Source: Archangium gephyra
Lineage (GTDB): Bacteria > Myxococcota > Myxococcia > Myxococcales > Myxococcaceae
Assembly: GCF_001027285.1 (NCBI RefSeq)
Contig: NZ_CP011509.1
Location: 9,572,501-9,636,500, forward strand
Length of the DNA stretch: 64,000 nt
Direction of reading: 5' to 3'
The notes beneath the pieces were generated by a model that searched no databases, was not told the DNA's origin, and saw nothing but the letters and a program-made list of their open reading frames with translations. Below are positions 1 through 8,725 of the stretch, in pieces. Within the stretch, counting starts at the first letter, position 1; every line of letters begins with the position of its first letter. The position numbers and the translations under genes were made by a program.

Positions 1-3000
1 TTCAACGGGAAGAACGATTCCATCACGGTGCCGGACTCGCAGAGCCTCCGCCTGGGCGCGTACACCGCCGAGGCCTGGTTCAAGCCGTACAGGACGGCCC
101 AGCAGCCCGAGTGGAGCGGGGTGTTCGGCAAGAAGGGCCGCAACTACGCCCTCTTCTTCCACACGACGGGCTTCGTCCATCACCGGTTCCACTCCGCCGC
201 TGGCTCCAACGACGGCGCGCCCGACACGCCCCCTGGCTCCATCGCGTGGAACAAGTGGAACCACGTGGCCATCACCAATGACGGCAAGGTCGCGCGGACC
301 TATGTCAATGGCGTCAAGCTGTCCGAGGGACCCGTCACGGGCTCGCTCATCATCGACAACGAGAGCCTCTTCATCGGCCGGAGCCCGGACGGAGACAACG
401 CGCCCTACGCCGGAGAGCTCTCGGAGCTCCGTCTCTGGTCGCGCGTCCGCTCCCCCGAGGAGCTCTCCGGGAACATGTACCGGCGGCTCGACGGCAAGGA
501 CGCGAGCCTGGTGAGCCTGTGGCGCTTCTCCGAGGCGAAGGGCGACACGCTCGTCGATGCGTGTGGCCGCAACCCGGGCCGCATCCTCATGGAGGACGCC
601 GTCGTGGAGCCCGCGAAGCTGCGGCACGATGGGCTCGTTCTCAATGGCCGGGGGGACCACGCGTCCATCGACAGGTCGGACAAGTTCAACACCCCCCAGT
701 ACACCCTCGAGGCGTGGGTCCGCCCCGACAAGGCTCCCACGGGCTCGTGGCAGTGCATCTGGGCGGGCATCGACAACGCGCCCTCGCTCTACGTGAGCAA
801 CAAGGGGCTCGTCTCCCACCGCTTCACGTCGTTCGAGAAGGCCCCCTCCGTCAACAGCGTGTCGGGGTTGAAGATCCCCACCCTGCCGGGCATGAAGAGC
901 AACCCCATTCCCGTGCCGAGCACGAAGAGCAATTCCGCCCCCGCGGCCATGAGGAACAACGTCCTCAATACGGACGTGGATCAGGTGCGGATGGGGGAGT
1001 GGAACCACATCGCCGTCACCAACGACGGCAAGACGTGCACCCTCTTCGTCAACGGGGTCCAGAAGGCCCGGGGCCCGGTGCAAGGCGAGTTCCGCTCCTG
1101 GCCCACGGGCATTCTCGTGGGCCGCGGTACGGATGGGAATGATCCGGCCTGGTTCCGCGGCGGCATCGACGATCTCCGCTACTGGTCCGTGGCCCGCACG
1201 CCGGAGCAGATCGCGAGCGGCAAGGACCTGCCCTTGACGGGGCGGGAGGCCGGGCTCGTGGCCTGCTACACGATGGACCACACCACGGGGACCCAGCTCG
1301 TCGACCTCGGGCCCCACCAGCTCCACGGCGTGACCCGGGGAGGGACCTGGGCCCTCGCGGCCGCACCCGCCGAGCCCGCCCGGGCCGCGATCCAGATTCA
1401 AGGCCATACGCACCTGGCCGTCGCGGGGCGCAAGGTCATGCAAGGCGATCTGCGGCTCGTGAATGACCAGTTCTGGTTCTCCGGCCAGCTCGACCTCTTC
1501 CCCAAGGAGTGGCCCCTGCAGGTGCGTGGCCACGTCGAGGGCATGGTGAGCAAGCAGCGCTTCTACCTGAGTGGAGAGACCGAGAACGCGCTCTTCGGCC
1601 TCGTGCTCTCGCAGTCGCGCCTGTACATGACCAACGAGCAGCTCCGGCTGGAGGGCCGGTGGCTCGGCGCCTACCTGATGCTCGACGTCTCGTGGGACAA
1701 GAACGATCCGGTCTTCGCGGGCTCCGTGGGCTTCCGCGCCTCGCGCGCCCTCCAGTTCGGCGCCATCCGGATTGGCGGGGTCAAGGTCGCGGACAACTTC
1801 CGCCTCTCGCTCGACATCGCCGCGGATGTGTCCCTCGTCGTCTCCCGCAAGGGGCTCGCCGGAGACGTCACCGCGCGGTTCAAGATCAACGGCAAGGGTT
1901 TCGACCTGCGCATGGGCTTCGACGTCGCGCCGTCGGACTTCGATCAGCTCTTCCGCTGGATCCAGCAGAAGATCATCGATGCGCCCGAGAAGTACCTCGC
2001 GCACCTCTTCTCGGATGCGGTCGAGTGGCTCAAGAACGTGGGCTCGGGGGCGATCGAGTTCGCCAAGGACTCCGGCGAGGCCATTGGCGCGGCCCTGAAC
2101 ACCGCCTTCAAGGTGACGAAGGAGGCCGCCACGCTCCTGATGAAGAACGCCGGGTACGCGGCCGAACAGGTCGGCGCGGCCCTGAGCAAGGCCTACAACC
2201 AGACCGCCAGGGAGGCCGCGGCGCTCCTCAAGGGCGCCTTGTACGGGGCGGAAGAGGTCGGCGCGGCCCTGAGCAAGGCCTACAACCAGGCGGCGAAGGA
2301 GGCCACGGCCCTCCTCAAGGGCGCCGGGTACGCGGCGGAAGAGGTCGGCAGGGCCTTGAGCAAGACCTACAACCAGGCGGCGAAGGAGGCCACGGCCCTC
2401 CTCAAGGGCGCCGGGTACGCGGCGGAAGAGGTCGGCAGGGCCTTGGGCAATGCCTACAACCAGGTGGCGAAGGACGCCATCGTCCTCCTCAGGGACACCG
2501 GGCACGCGGCGGAAGAGGTCGGCAGGGCCTTGAACAAGGCCTACAACAAGACCGCCAAGGAGGCCACGGCCCTGATGAAGGACGCCAACTACACGGTCGA
2601 TCAGATCGGCTCGACCTTGAACAAGGCCTACAACAAGACCGCCAAGGAGGCCACGGAGGTCCTCAGGGACGCCGGCTACACGGTCGATCAGATCGGCTCG
2701 GCCTTGAGCAAGGGCTACAACCTGGCCGCGAAGGAGGCCGCGGGCGTCCTCAAGGAGGCCGGGTACGTGGTGGAAGACGTCGGCAGGGCGTTGCAATCGG
2801 CCTACAGCAGCAGCGCCGACGCGGCCTCGAGTGTGCTGAAGCAGGTTGGCTACGGCGCGGAGGATGTCGGCAAGGCCATGAACAGCGTGTTCAACAAGAC
2901 GGGCAAGGAGCTCGAGGGCCTCTTGAACAAAGCGGGCTTCTCCGCCCAGGAGGTGTCGGGCGCGTTCAAGAAATTCGGGAGCTGGACGAGCGGCGCCACC

Positions 3001-3054
3001 AAAACCGTGGAGAATTTTGGAAAGGACGCCGCGAAGGTCCTGAGCGGTTGGTGA
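1..3054 (+). CDS. LamG-domain surface protein with ten 29-residue repeats (5' partial)
   Basis: The frame is open from the first base of the window, and the sequence begins inside a LamG fold (FNGKNDSITVPDS), so the true start lies upstream. Visible residues 1-190 and about 212-450 are two LamG/concanavalin-like domains with the usual YTxEAWxxP, WNHxAxTNDG, xxxNGxxxxxGPV and IGR/VGR-D motifs. Residues 450-680 are beta-rich and unrecognised. Residues 702-991 are ten tandem 29-residue repeats (core AYNxxAKEAxxLLKxAGYxAEEVGxALSK) predicted to be amphipathic helix. A short tail ends in KVLSGW. LamG domains bind glycans or proteins, so a secreted adhesin or surface protein is likely; the helical repeats could form a stalk or touch membrane. 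No enzymatic motif is seen. A hairpin separates it from the convergent gene downstream. Confidence 0.8.
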   Translation, partial: FNGKNDSITVPDSQSLRLGAYTAEAWFKPYRTAQQPEWSGVFGKKGRNYALFFHTTGFVHHRFHSAAGSNDGAPDTPPGSIAWNKWNHVAITNDGKVARTYVNGVKLSEGPVTGSLIIDNESLFIGRSPDGDNAPYAGELSELRLWSRVRSPEELSGNMYRRLDGKDASLVSLWRFSEAKGDTLVDACGRNPGRILMEDAVVEPAKLRHDGLVLNGRGDHASIDRSDKFNTPQYTLEAWVRPDKAPTGSWQCIWAGIDNAPSLYVSNKGLVSHRFTSFEKAPSVNSVSGLKIPTLPGMKSNPIPVPSTKSNSAPAAMRNNVLNTDVDQVRMGEWNHIAVTNDGKTCTLFVNGVQKARGPVQGEFRSWPTGILVGRGTDGNDPAWFRGGIDDLRYWSVARTPEQIASGKDLPLTGREAGLVACYTMDHTTGTQLVDLGPHQLHGVTRGGTWALAAAPAEPARAAIQIQGHTHLAVAGRKVMQGDLRLVNDQFWFSGQLDLFPKEWPLQVRGHVEGMVSKQRFYLSGETENALFGLVLSQSRLYMTNEQLRLEGRWLGAYLMLDVSWDKNDPVFAGSVGFRASRALQFGAIRIGGVKVADNFRLSLDIAADVSLVVSRKGLAGDVTARFKINGKGFDLRMGFDVAPSDFDQLFRWIQQKIIDAPEKYLAHLFSDAVEWLKNVGSGAIEFAKDSGEAIGAALNTAFKVTKEAATLLMKNAGYAAEQVGAALSKAYNQTAREAAALLKGALYGAEEVGAALSKAYNQAAKEATALLKGAGYAAEEVGRALSKTYNQAAKEATALLKGAGYAAEEVGRALGNAYNQVAKDAIVLLRDTGHAAEEVGRALNKAYNKTAKEATALMKDANYTVDQIGSTLNKAYNKTAKEATEVLRDAGYTVDQIGSALSKGYNLAAKEAAGVLKEAGYVVEDVGRALQSAYSSSADAASSVLKQVGYGAEDVGKAMNSVFNKTGKELEGLLNKAGFSAQEVSGAFKKFGSWTSGATKTVENFGKDAAKVLSGW
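2104..2973 (+). repeat. Ten tandem 87-bp units inside the LamG gene
   Basis: Ten consecutive in-frame 87-bp units each encode a 29-residue helix. Units 2 to 4 are nearly identical at DNA level (conserved ctgagcaaggcctacaacca-type joints) while the last two are strongly diverged. This suggests recent expansion at the 5' end of the array. The units contain no spacers and are coding. Confidence 0.9.
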
Positions 3055-3079
3055 TCTGACTCCACGGTCCAAGGGGGGG

Positions 3080-3106
3080 CAGCGTGACGGTGACGCCGTC
3101 ACGCTG
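3080..3106. terminator. Bidirectional hairpin between convergent genes
   Basis: An 11-bp perfect stem (cagcgtgacgg / ccgtcacgctg) with a 5-base loop lies between the two convergent stop codons. There is no long T-run on either side, so termination efficiency is uncertain. Confidence 0.6.
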
Positions 3107-3130
3107 GAAGTCCCCCTCCCCTCTTCCGGC

Positions 3131-6100
3131 CTACTGAACCGTCCAGACCACGGTGCCGCTGCAGCTGTTGCTCGAATAGCAGCCCACGCGAATCTGGTAC
3201 GTGCCGCCCCAGCCCGAGGGGACGGTGTACGTCAGCATCGAGGACTGGCCGCCGCAGGCATCATCATTGGCCTGGGCCTCCCAGCCACCCGGGCTCTGCA
3301 GGCGCAGGACGGTATCGCCCGAGGCGGAGGCCCCCGTCAGCCCGCACGTCCCCACGGTGATGACCTGACCCGCGGCGGCGGTGATGTTCTGGTTCGTCGT
3401 GTTCTGCGTGGCGCTGGCGGTGTTGGTCGCGCTGAAGGTGAACGAGCCGCTAGTGGACGTGCCGCCGTCGGTGCCTCCGCCGCTACCGCCATCGGTGCCG
3501 CCACCGGTACCTCCGTCAGTGCCGCCGCCAGTACCTCCGTCGGTGCCTCCATCGATACCGCCACCGGTACCTCCGTCGGTACCGCCATCGGTGCCGCCGC
3601 CAGTGCCTCCGTCGGTGCCTCCGCCGGTGTTCCCCGCGATGATGAGCCAGGCCACGATGCCGCCGCAGCTGCCGCTGCTGTAGCAGCCGGCGCGCAGCTC
3701 GTAGTTACCGCTCCTGCCCGCCGGGACGGTGTACGTGAAGTTCGAGCCGTGGCCTCCGCACGAATCGTCGTTTTCGATGACCTGCGAGCCGTTCGGGCCA
3801 TAGAAGCGCAGGTAGGTGTCCCCGGTGTACGCGGCGCCCGTCAGGCCACAGGTGCCCAGGGTGATCGTCTGGCCCGCGGTCAGGGCGAAGACCTTGCTGG
3901 CCGTGTTCTGGGTGGCGGTGTTGGTGTTGCTCGCGGTGTAGGTGAAGGTTGTCCCCGCCTCGGAGCCGCCATCGGAGCCGCCATCGGAGCCGCCATCGGA
4001 GCCGCCGCCGGTACCACCGTCGGTGCCACCACCGCCGTCGCCTCCTCCCGTGGTTCCCTGCAGAGCCACCTTCCACGCGCCGCGGCCGAAGGTGCCCGCG
4101 TGCAGGTAGTGCGGCGAGTCGTCCACCTCGAGGTCCGTCACCACCAGGCCCAGCGGCAGGCCGAGCGAGAAGGCCACGAAGGTGTCACCACCGTCCGTGC
4201 TCTCGTACACGCCCACGTCCGTGCCCACGAAGATGCGCTGGGTGTTGAGGGGATCGATGGCCACGGTGTTGGCCGGCACGTTGGGCAGGCCAATGCCCAC
4301 CGCCTGCCACGAGGAGCCGGCCGAGGTGGAGCGGTAGAGGCGCGAGCCGCCGAAGCCCGCGCGGGTGACGAACACGCGCTGCACGTTGCCCGGAGTGATG
4401 GCCACGTCCGACACGTTGCCGCCCGGGAAGTTGCCCGTGACGTCGTAGAAGCTCGGGCTCGAGACCGCCACGTCCGGGGAGTAGTAGATGCGCCCGGAGG
4501 AGGTGCCCACGTAGAGGGAGAGCATGATGCCCTGCTGCGAGGGCGCGATGACCGACACCGAGCCGCCGAGACCGGTGGTGAGGGCCGTCCAGGAGAACGG
4601 GTTGGCCGAGGTGACACCGCGGTACACCACGTCCGAGCCCACGAAGACGTAGTTGCTCGCCACGGCCAGCGGCGTCACCCAGGGGAAGCTGCTGGAGGAC
4701 GTGAGGCCCGAGGTGGACAGGTAGCTGAACGTGCCCGGGCTGCCGCCCGAGAACGAGCGGAGGATGTAGGGGAAACCGCTCGAGGGGTAGCCCGCCTGGA
4801 ACACGATGGAGGGATTGGCCGGGTCGATCCCGTTCATGAACCCATCACCCGTCACCTGCGTGAGGTCCCACACCTGGCTGGCGTTGCGGTACGAGGAGGA
4901 GTTGTCCTGCGCGCCGCCGAACACGATGTCCGGGTTGGAGGGGTGCACCGCGATGTCATAGAACTGCGTGACATTGAGGTTGGAGTTCATGTTGATGAAG
5001 GTGGCGCCGTTGTCCTCGGTGCGCCACAGGCCGCCGTCACTGCCAATCCAGAAGCGGTTGCCGTTGCGCCGCGAGAACAGCACCACGTGGGTGTCCTGGT
5101 GCACCTTCTGGGAGCCGCCCCAACCGGTGGTGAGCGCGGTGAAGGTGGAGCCGCCGTTGCTGGAGTACGCCGCCCGGATGGTCCCCACCAGAAGGGTGTT
5201 GGGGTCGGTCGGGTGGACGTCGATGGCCTGGTTGTACCAGCACTGCCCCTCGCAGGCGGTGCTGTTGCGCACGAACCAGTTGGCTCCACCGTCGATGCTC
5301 CGGTAGAGCCAGTTCTCCATCAGCACGTAGAGCGTCTGGCTGTCGCTCGGCGCCATGGCCAGGCGCATGCGGTACGTGCCGGAGACGTTCATGCCGTTGC
5401 TGGAGAGCGCCCACGTCGCGCCGCCGTCGGTGGACTTGTAGACGCCCGAGCCCGGAGCGGCCAGGTACACGGTGGACGTGCCCGGGACGAAGACGATGTC
5501 CTCCGCGTTGACGCTCAGCACGCGGGTCCAGGTGGCGCCACGGTCGGTGGAGCGGAACACGCCAGGGTTCGTCATGGTGCCGATGCTGCTGCAGGTCCCC
5601 GCCCCGCCCACGAGCACGACGTTGCTGTCGGTGGGCTGCACGGCCACCGCGTTCACGACGGACAGGGGCATGTTGGCGGTGCCGCTGCCATTCCTCGCGC
5701 TCCAGGTGGCGCCGCCGTCCTGGCTCAAGAAGACGCCCTGGCCGAAGTAGCCGGCGCACCCGCCGCCGTTCTTGTCACCGGTGCCCACCCACACGTTGTC
5801 GGGGGCGGAGGGCTCCACGAAGATGGAGCCGATGGGCAGCGTGCCCACCTGGTCGAACAGCGCCGTCCAGGACGCGCCCCCGTCGGTGGTCTTCCACACG
5901 CCGCCCGCCGCCGAGCCGAAGTACACGGTGTTCTCGTCGCTGGGGTGCGGGACGATGGCGTTGGTGCGCCCGGAGACGCGGCCCATCACCCAGCTGCCCA
6001 TCTGCATGGACGAGGGGCCCAGGGGCTGCCACACCTCGTCCGGGCCGAGGTGGGGCCTGGAGGCACGGGCCCGCACCTGCTCCTTCAGGTCCCTCACCGC

Positions 6101-6331
6101 CCGGGCGCGCTCGGCGTTGGCATTGGGGACCCGGTTCAGCCCGCGCGACTCGATGAACCAGCGCTGGCGCTGCTCGATTTGATAGCTCTCGTCGCGGTTC
6201 TCGGTGCGGCCGCGGCGCTCCGAATGCGGGCGATCCTCCTCTTCGAACTCCTGCGCCGAAGCGGTCCCACCGAGCGCCAACAGCGCGCAGGCCACCCACG
6301 CGCTCCGCCATCTGGACGGTGCTTGTCTCAT
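3131..6331 (-). CDS. Secreted BNR/Asp-box (sortilin/VPS10-like) propeller protein with two C-terminal PPC-like domains
   Basis: 1066 residues. Start chosen at MRQAPSRWRSAWVACALL, which has GGAG eight bases upstream and a Sec signal peptide ending at SAQ; an in-frame extension to 6484 lacks this support. After the signal come about nine Asp-box repeats (STDGGASW-like, S/T-x-D-x-G-x-x-W/F) across roughly residues 130-760. These mark six- to ten-bladed propellers of the sialidase/sortilin/xyloglucanase superfamily. Two homologous PPC-like domains follow, each with TLGTCGLTG or TVGTCGLTG, a NDD-CGG stretch and AGCYSS/VGCYSS motifs. They are joined to the propeller and to each other by Gly-Thr-Asp-rich linkers. 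No catalytic sialidase Arg triad was identified, so a binding or scaffolding role is as likely as hydrolysis. Probably secreted or surface-exposed. Confidence 0.82.
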   Translation of the reverse strand: MRQAPSRWRSAWVACALLALGGTASAQEFEEEDRPHSERRGRTENRDESYQIEQRQRWFIESRGLNRVPNANAERARAVRDLKEQVRARASRPHLGPDEVWQPLGPSSMQMGSWVMGRVSGRTNAIVPHPSDENTVYFGSAAGGVWKTTDGGASWTALFDQVGTLPIGSIFVEPSAPDNVWVGTGDKNGGGCAGYFGQGVFLSQDGGATWSARNGSGTANMPLSVVNAVAVQPTDSNVVLVGGAGTCSSIGTMTNPGVFRSTDRGATWTRVLSVNAEDIVFVPGTSTVYLAAPGSGVYKSTDGGATWALSSNGMNVSGTYRMRLAMAPSDSQTLYVLMENWLYRSIDGGANWFVRNSTACEGQCWYNQAIDVHPTDPNTLLVGTIRAAYSSNGGSTFTALTTGWGGSQKVHQDTHVVLFSRRNGNRFWIGSDGGLWRTEDNGATFINMNSNLNVTQFYDIAVHPSNPDIVFGGAQDNSSSYRNASQVWDLTQVTGDGFMNGIDPANPSIVFQAGYPSSGFPYILRSFSGGSPGTFSYLSTSGLTSSSSFPWVTPLAVASNYVFVGSDVVYRGVTSANPFSWTALTTGLGGSVSVIAPSQQGIMLSLYVGTSSGRIYYSPDVAVSSPSFYDVTGNFPGGNVSDVAITPGNVQRVFVTRAGFGGSRLYRSTSAGSSWQAVGIGLPNVPANTVAIDPLNTQRIFVGTDVGVYESTDGGDTFVAFSLGLPLGLVVTDLEVDDSPHYLHAGTFGRGAWKVALQGTTGGGDGGGGTDGGTGGGSDGGSDGGSDGGSEAGTTFTYTASNTNTATQNTASKVFALTAGQTITLGTCGLTGAAYTGDTYLRFYGPNGSQVIENDDSCGGHGSNFTYTVPAGRSGNYELRAGCYSSGSCGGIVAWLIIAGNTGGGTDGGTGGGTDGGTDGGTGGGIDGGTDGGTGGGTDGGTGGGTDGGSGGGTDGGTSTSGSFTFSATNTASATQNTTNQNITAAAGQVITVGTCGLTGASASGDTVLRLQSPGGWEAQANDDACGGQSSMLTYTVPSGWGGTYQIRVGCYSSNSCSGTVVWTVQ
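3466..3627 (-). repeat. Tandem (GGTDGG)n linker repeats
   Basis: Imperfect 12- and 18-bp tandem units encode TDGGTGGG between the two PPC-like domains. A shorter related tract (GGSDGGSDGG) lies at about 3957-4040. Such DNA is prone to slippage, so linker length may vary between strains. Confidence 0.75.
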
Positions 6332-6787
6332 TGTTTCATCTCCAAGGGACATGCGAGCAGCCCGCCTCGAGAAGGCGAGCTCCCGTGTCTGGGAATGAGG
6401 GGGAATACGTATGGAACCGGAGCCTGGAGCCAGGACAGCACGGGGCCGTGGCATGCGGTCGTCCGGGGTGCCAATCCATAGCACCCGGCGTGAACGAGAA
6501 ACAAGGGGAACCTGGGAACACCCGGGGGACCGCCCCGGCCAATGTCAGACGGCCTCTTTATCTTGACACGGACCTGGGGGCTGCCCTCGAAGGGGTCTAC
6601 AAGGGAAGGTTTCCAGGGAAGAGGCCAAGGGACTTGCTCCGGCACCCCGTCTCTTATACGAGTCGTCTGACCCCCTTCCTGGCAGTGATTCCGCCAGGTT
6701 GGACAATCCCTGACAGTGGCATACGGGGTGCAGTGGCCGCTGGTGCGGGTGAAGGCACAAGGCATCCCCTTTCACGAAAGAGACAGC
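6332..6787. other. 456-bp divergent intergenic region
   Basis: No gene is supported here. The short open frames on both strands have no ribosome-binding site and no recognisable protein. It should hold promoters for both flanking secreted proteins; one sigma-54-like element is annotated separately at its right end. Confidence 0.6.
6717..6732 (+). promoter_or_regulatory. Sigma-54-like -24/-12 element
   Basis: The sequence tggcatacggggtgca has GG and GC separated by exactly ten bases, matching the invariant GG-N10-GC of RpoN promoters (consensus TGGCAC-N5-TTGC). It lies 55 bases upstream of the lipoprotein start at 6788. The -12 half is GTGC rather than TTGC, and no enhancer-binding site was identified. 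Confidence 0.4.
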
Positions 6788-7381
6788 ATGAACTTCAAGA
6801 AACTGCTTCCGGGCGCGCTCGTCGCGGCGGGTCTGGTCACGGCGTGTGGTGGTGAGGTGCAGGAGACGGGCGCCGAGCAGGGCGACCCCCGTGTCATCGA
6901 GAGCGGGCTCACGACCTACTACACGACCGCCCTGGGCGAGACCGTGCCCTGTGTGACGGGCTCCGCTTCGCACCAGAATGCGGCTCCGTATACCCTCTCC
7001 GGGTGCACGCTCGCCGAGAACTTCACCCACACGTACCGTGACGACGGCGACTCCACCACGCCGCCGTTCACGGTGCAGTTCGTGGCCGGCAAATATCTGA
7101 ATGTCCCGGGGACTGGCCTCATCGGCGCCGGTTACATCAACGGCGACCAGTCTCTCTATGTCGGGGCCGTGAATGGCTCGGTGCTCCTCGACTCGGGCTC
7201 GACGGTCGGCTTCAGGACCAACAGCCTGGCGACGGGGATGGTCTATACAGGAAGCCTGGCCGCGGACACGTGCCTCTGGAAGAACAGCACGACCAAGGTC
7301 ATCTGCGCGGGCGTGAACTACTCGATTCAGTTCACCTCCGGTGGCTACGTCTACGGCTGCACGGTGCTGGGCCCCTGCTAG
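6788..7381 (+). CDS. Putative secreted lipoprotein, unknown function
   Basis: 197 residues. The start ATG is preceded by AAGAGA and begins a lipoprotein signal (MNFKKLLPGALVAAGLVTAC-GG) with Cys in an LVTAC lipobox. Residue +2 is Gly, which is compatible with outer-membrane sorting. The mature part is Gly/Thr-rich, predicted beta, with six Cys that could form disulphides (for example CVTG, SGCTL, DTCLW, VICAG, YGCTV, PC-stop). I do not recognise the family. A sigma-54-like promoter lies upstream and a weak GC hairpin follows. Confidence 0.75.
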   Translation: MNFKKLLPGALVAAGLVTACGGEVQETGAEQGDPRVIESGLTTYYTTALGETVPCVTGSASHQNAAPYTLSGCTLAENFTHTYRDDGDSTTPPFTVQFVAGKYLNVPGTGLIGAGYINGDQSLYVGAVNGSVLLDSGSTVGFRTNSLATGMVYTGSLAADTCLWKNSTTKVICAGVNYSIQFTSGGYVYGCTVLGPC

Positions 7382-7396
7382 TCCAGGGATGAAGTC

Positions 7397-7430
7397 CCGG
7401 GGGCCGGCGCCGGAAGACGCCAGCCCCCGG
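7397..7430 (+). terminator. Possible GC-rich terminator hairpin
   Basis: Eight-base stem ccgggggc / gcccccgg with an 18-base loop that can itself fold (ggcgcc), placed just after the lipoprotein stop. There is no T-tract. Confidence 0.35.
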
Positions 7431-7514
7431 CGCGGAACTCGCCCTCCTTCCGCCTCACCTGCCTCGTGAGGCGTGCGGCGGGGAGGGCACCAGAGTGTGA
7501 CATGATGGGGAGGT

Positions 7515-8297
7515 ATGTCCTCCCGTCTCCCCACGCAGGATGAACAGGCGCCCACCACCGCGCGGCGCCTCGAGCAGCTGCTGGACGGTCTCCACTCCCG
7601 GGTCCGCGCCAGCCTGCTGCTGCGCTACTTCGCCGCGATCAACCGCATCCTGCTGGCCATCGGCTTCGTCCCGACCGCGATGGTGAAGATCCTGGGCGCG
7701 CGCTTCACCTCCGAGCACTTCACCGCCCAGGACATCGACAACCCCATCGGCTTCTTCTTCGAGGCCATGTACCGCACCGGGGCCTACTGGCAGTTCATCG
7801 GCTGGGCGCAGGCGATTGGCGGCGTGCTGCTGCTGATTCCCGCGGCCTCCACGCTGGGCGCGGTGATCTTCTTCCCCATCATCCTCAACATCTTCATCAT
7901 CACCGTCTCGTTGGGGTTCTCCGGCACGCCGCTGATCACCGGTGGAATGCTGCTCGCCAACCTGTTCCTGCTCTGCTGGGACTGGCACCGGCTCAAGCCG
8001 ATCCTCTTCGCGAATCCGGCCCCGGTGACCCTCCCCGCCCCCGCCGCGGGCTCCGCACTGGCGACGCGCCTGGAGCGGGCGGGCTACGTGGCCTCCACCA
8101 CCGGAGGCATGCTCGTCTTCCTGTGGACTCGCACCCTGGTGCCGAGGGCGATGGTGCTGCCGGGCCTGGGGGTGGGCCTGGTGGGAGCCCTCCTGCTGGC
8201 GCTCTCGCTGGTGCTGCACTGGCGCGGCCAGGACAGACTCCGCGCCAGGAGCATCCGGGCGGCGACCTCCACTCCCGCGAACCTGACGCTGGACTGA
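7515..8297 (+). CDS. DoxX-like integral membrane protein
   Basis: 260 residues with about six hydrophobic segments: residues 42-58, 95-115, 115-135, 138-155, and two more around 195-235. The N-terminal half (RYFAAINRILLAIGFVPTAMVKI, then a small-residue-rich QFIGWAQAIGGVLLLIP segment) has the layout of DoxX/SURF4-like four-helix membrane proteins, some of which take part in respiration or redox homeostasis. The last two helices are an extension. GGGGAGG lies only one base before the ATG, so the start is somewhat uncertain, although no better in-frame start is present. No neighbour suggests a specific role. Confidence 0.65.
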   Translation: MSSRLPTQDEQAPTTARRLEQLLDGLHSRVRASLLLRYFAAINRILLAIGFVPTAMVKILGARFTSEHFTAQDIDNPIGFFFEAMYRTGAYWQFIGWAQAIGGVLLLIPAASTLGAVIFFPIILNIFIITVSLGFSGTPLITGGMLLANLFLLCWDWHRLKPILFANPAPVTLPAPAAGSALATRLERAGYVASTTGGMLVFLWTRTLVPRAMVLPGLGVGLVGALLLALSLVLHWRGQDRLRARSIRAATSTPANLTLD

Positions 8298-8725
8298 GAC
8301 TGTTCTGGCTCGTCCCGCTGGAGGGAGACCTGAACGTGGCACACCCGCCTTCCCAACGGAGGCCGGAGTTCGCCGCCAACCCGGCCAGACGGGCTCCGGC
8401 TGCTGTCGCCGCGGACCCTCGACCTGATCTTCGGCTTGGGGATGGACTGTGTCCCACGTGGCCAGTCCGGCAGTCTGCCCGGGCCGCGGGCCGCCGCCCC
8501 CGGTGGAGGCCTCCCACCGCTGTTCTCCGGCAACGCATGACGTCTGCGGTGCAGGCGTTGCTGGACCTCCTGACGGCCCTCCTCCTCGAGACCCGCGCGC
8601 GGTAGGCATTCCGGAGATGCGCCGCGCTCACGGGCACCATGAGTGCTTCTTCGTTGTCTTGAGGACATCCGTGCTGTATTGGTTCTCCGGAATTACCATT
8701 TGTTTTCGTATTCCGGAGGAACGTC
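8298..8725. other. 428-bp intergenic region with possible decayed coding remnant
   Basis: A stretch at about 8358-8540 on the + strand keeps strong G/C third-position bias and reads RPDGLRLLSPRTLDLIFGLG before a stop, but it has no start codon or ribosome-binding site. It may be the tail of a deleted gene. The last 60 bases are AT-richer and should contain the promoter of the next gene. Confidence 0.35.

Noticed and set aside
2104-2973. Regular repeats considered as a CRISPR array
   Set aside because: The units abut without spacers, are in frame and encode a protein repeat.
3381-3683. Pro-rich + strand frame (PPSVPPPVPP)
   Set aside because: It is the antisense reading of the Gly-Thr-Asp linker repeats, not a gene.
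3749-6481. 910-codon + strand frame antisense to the Asp-box protein
   Set aside because: Low-complexity Val/Gly/His/Arg composition and no start signal; the minus-strand frame has a signal peptide and clear Asp-box repeats.
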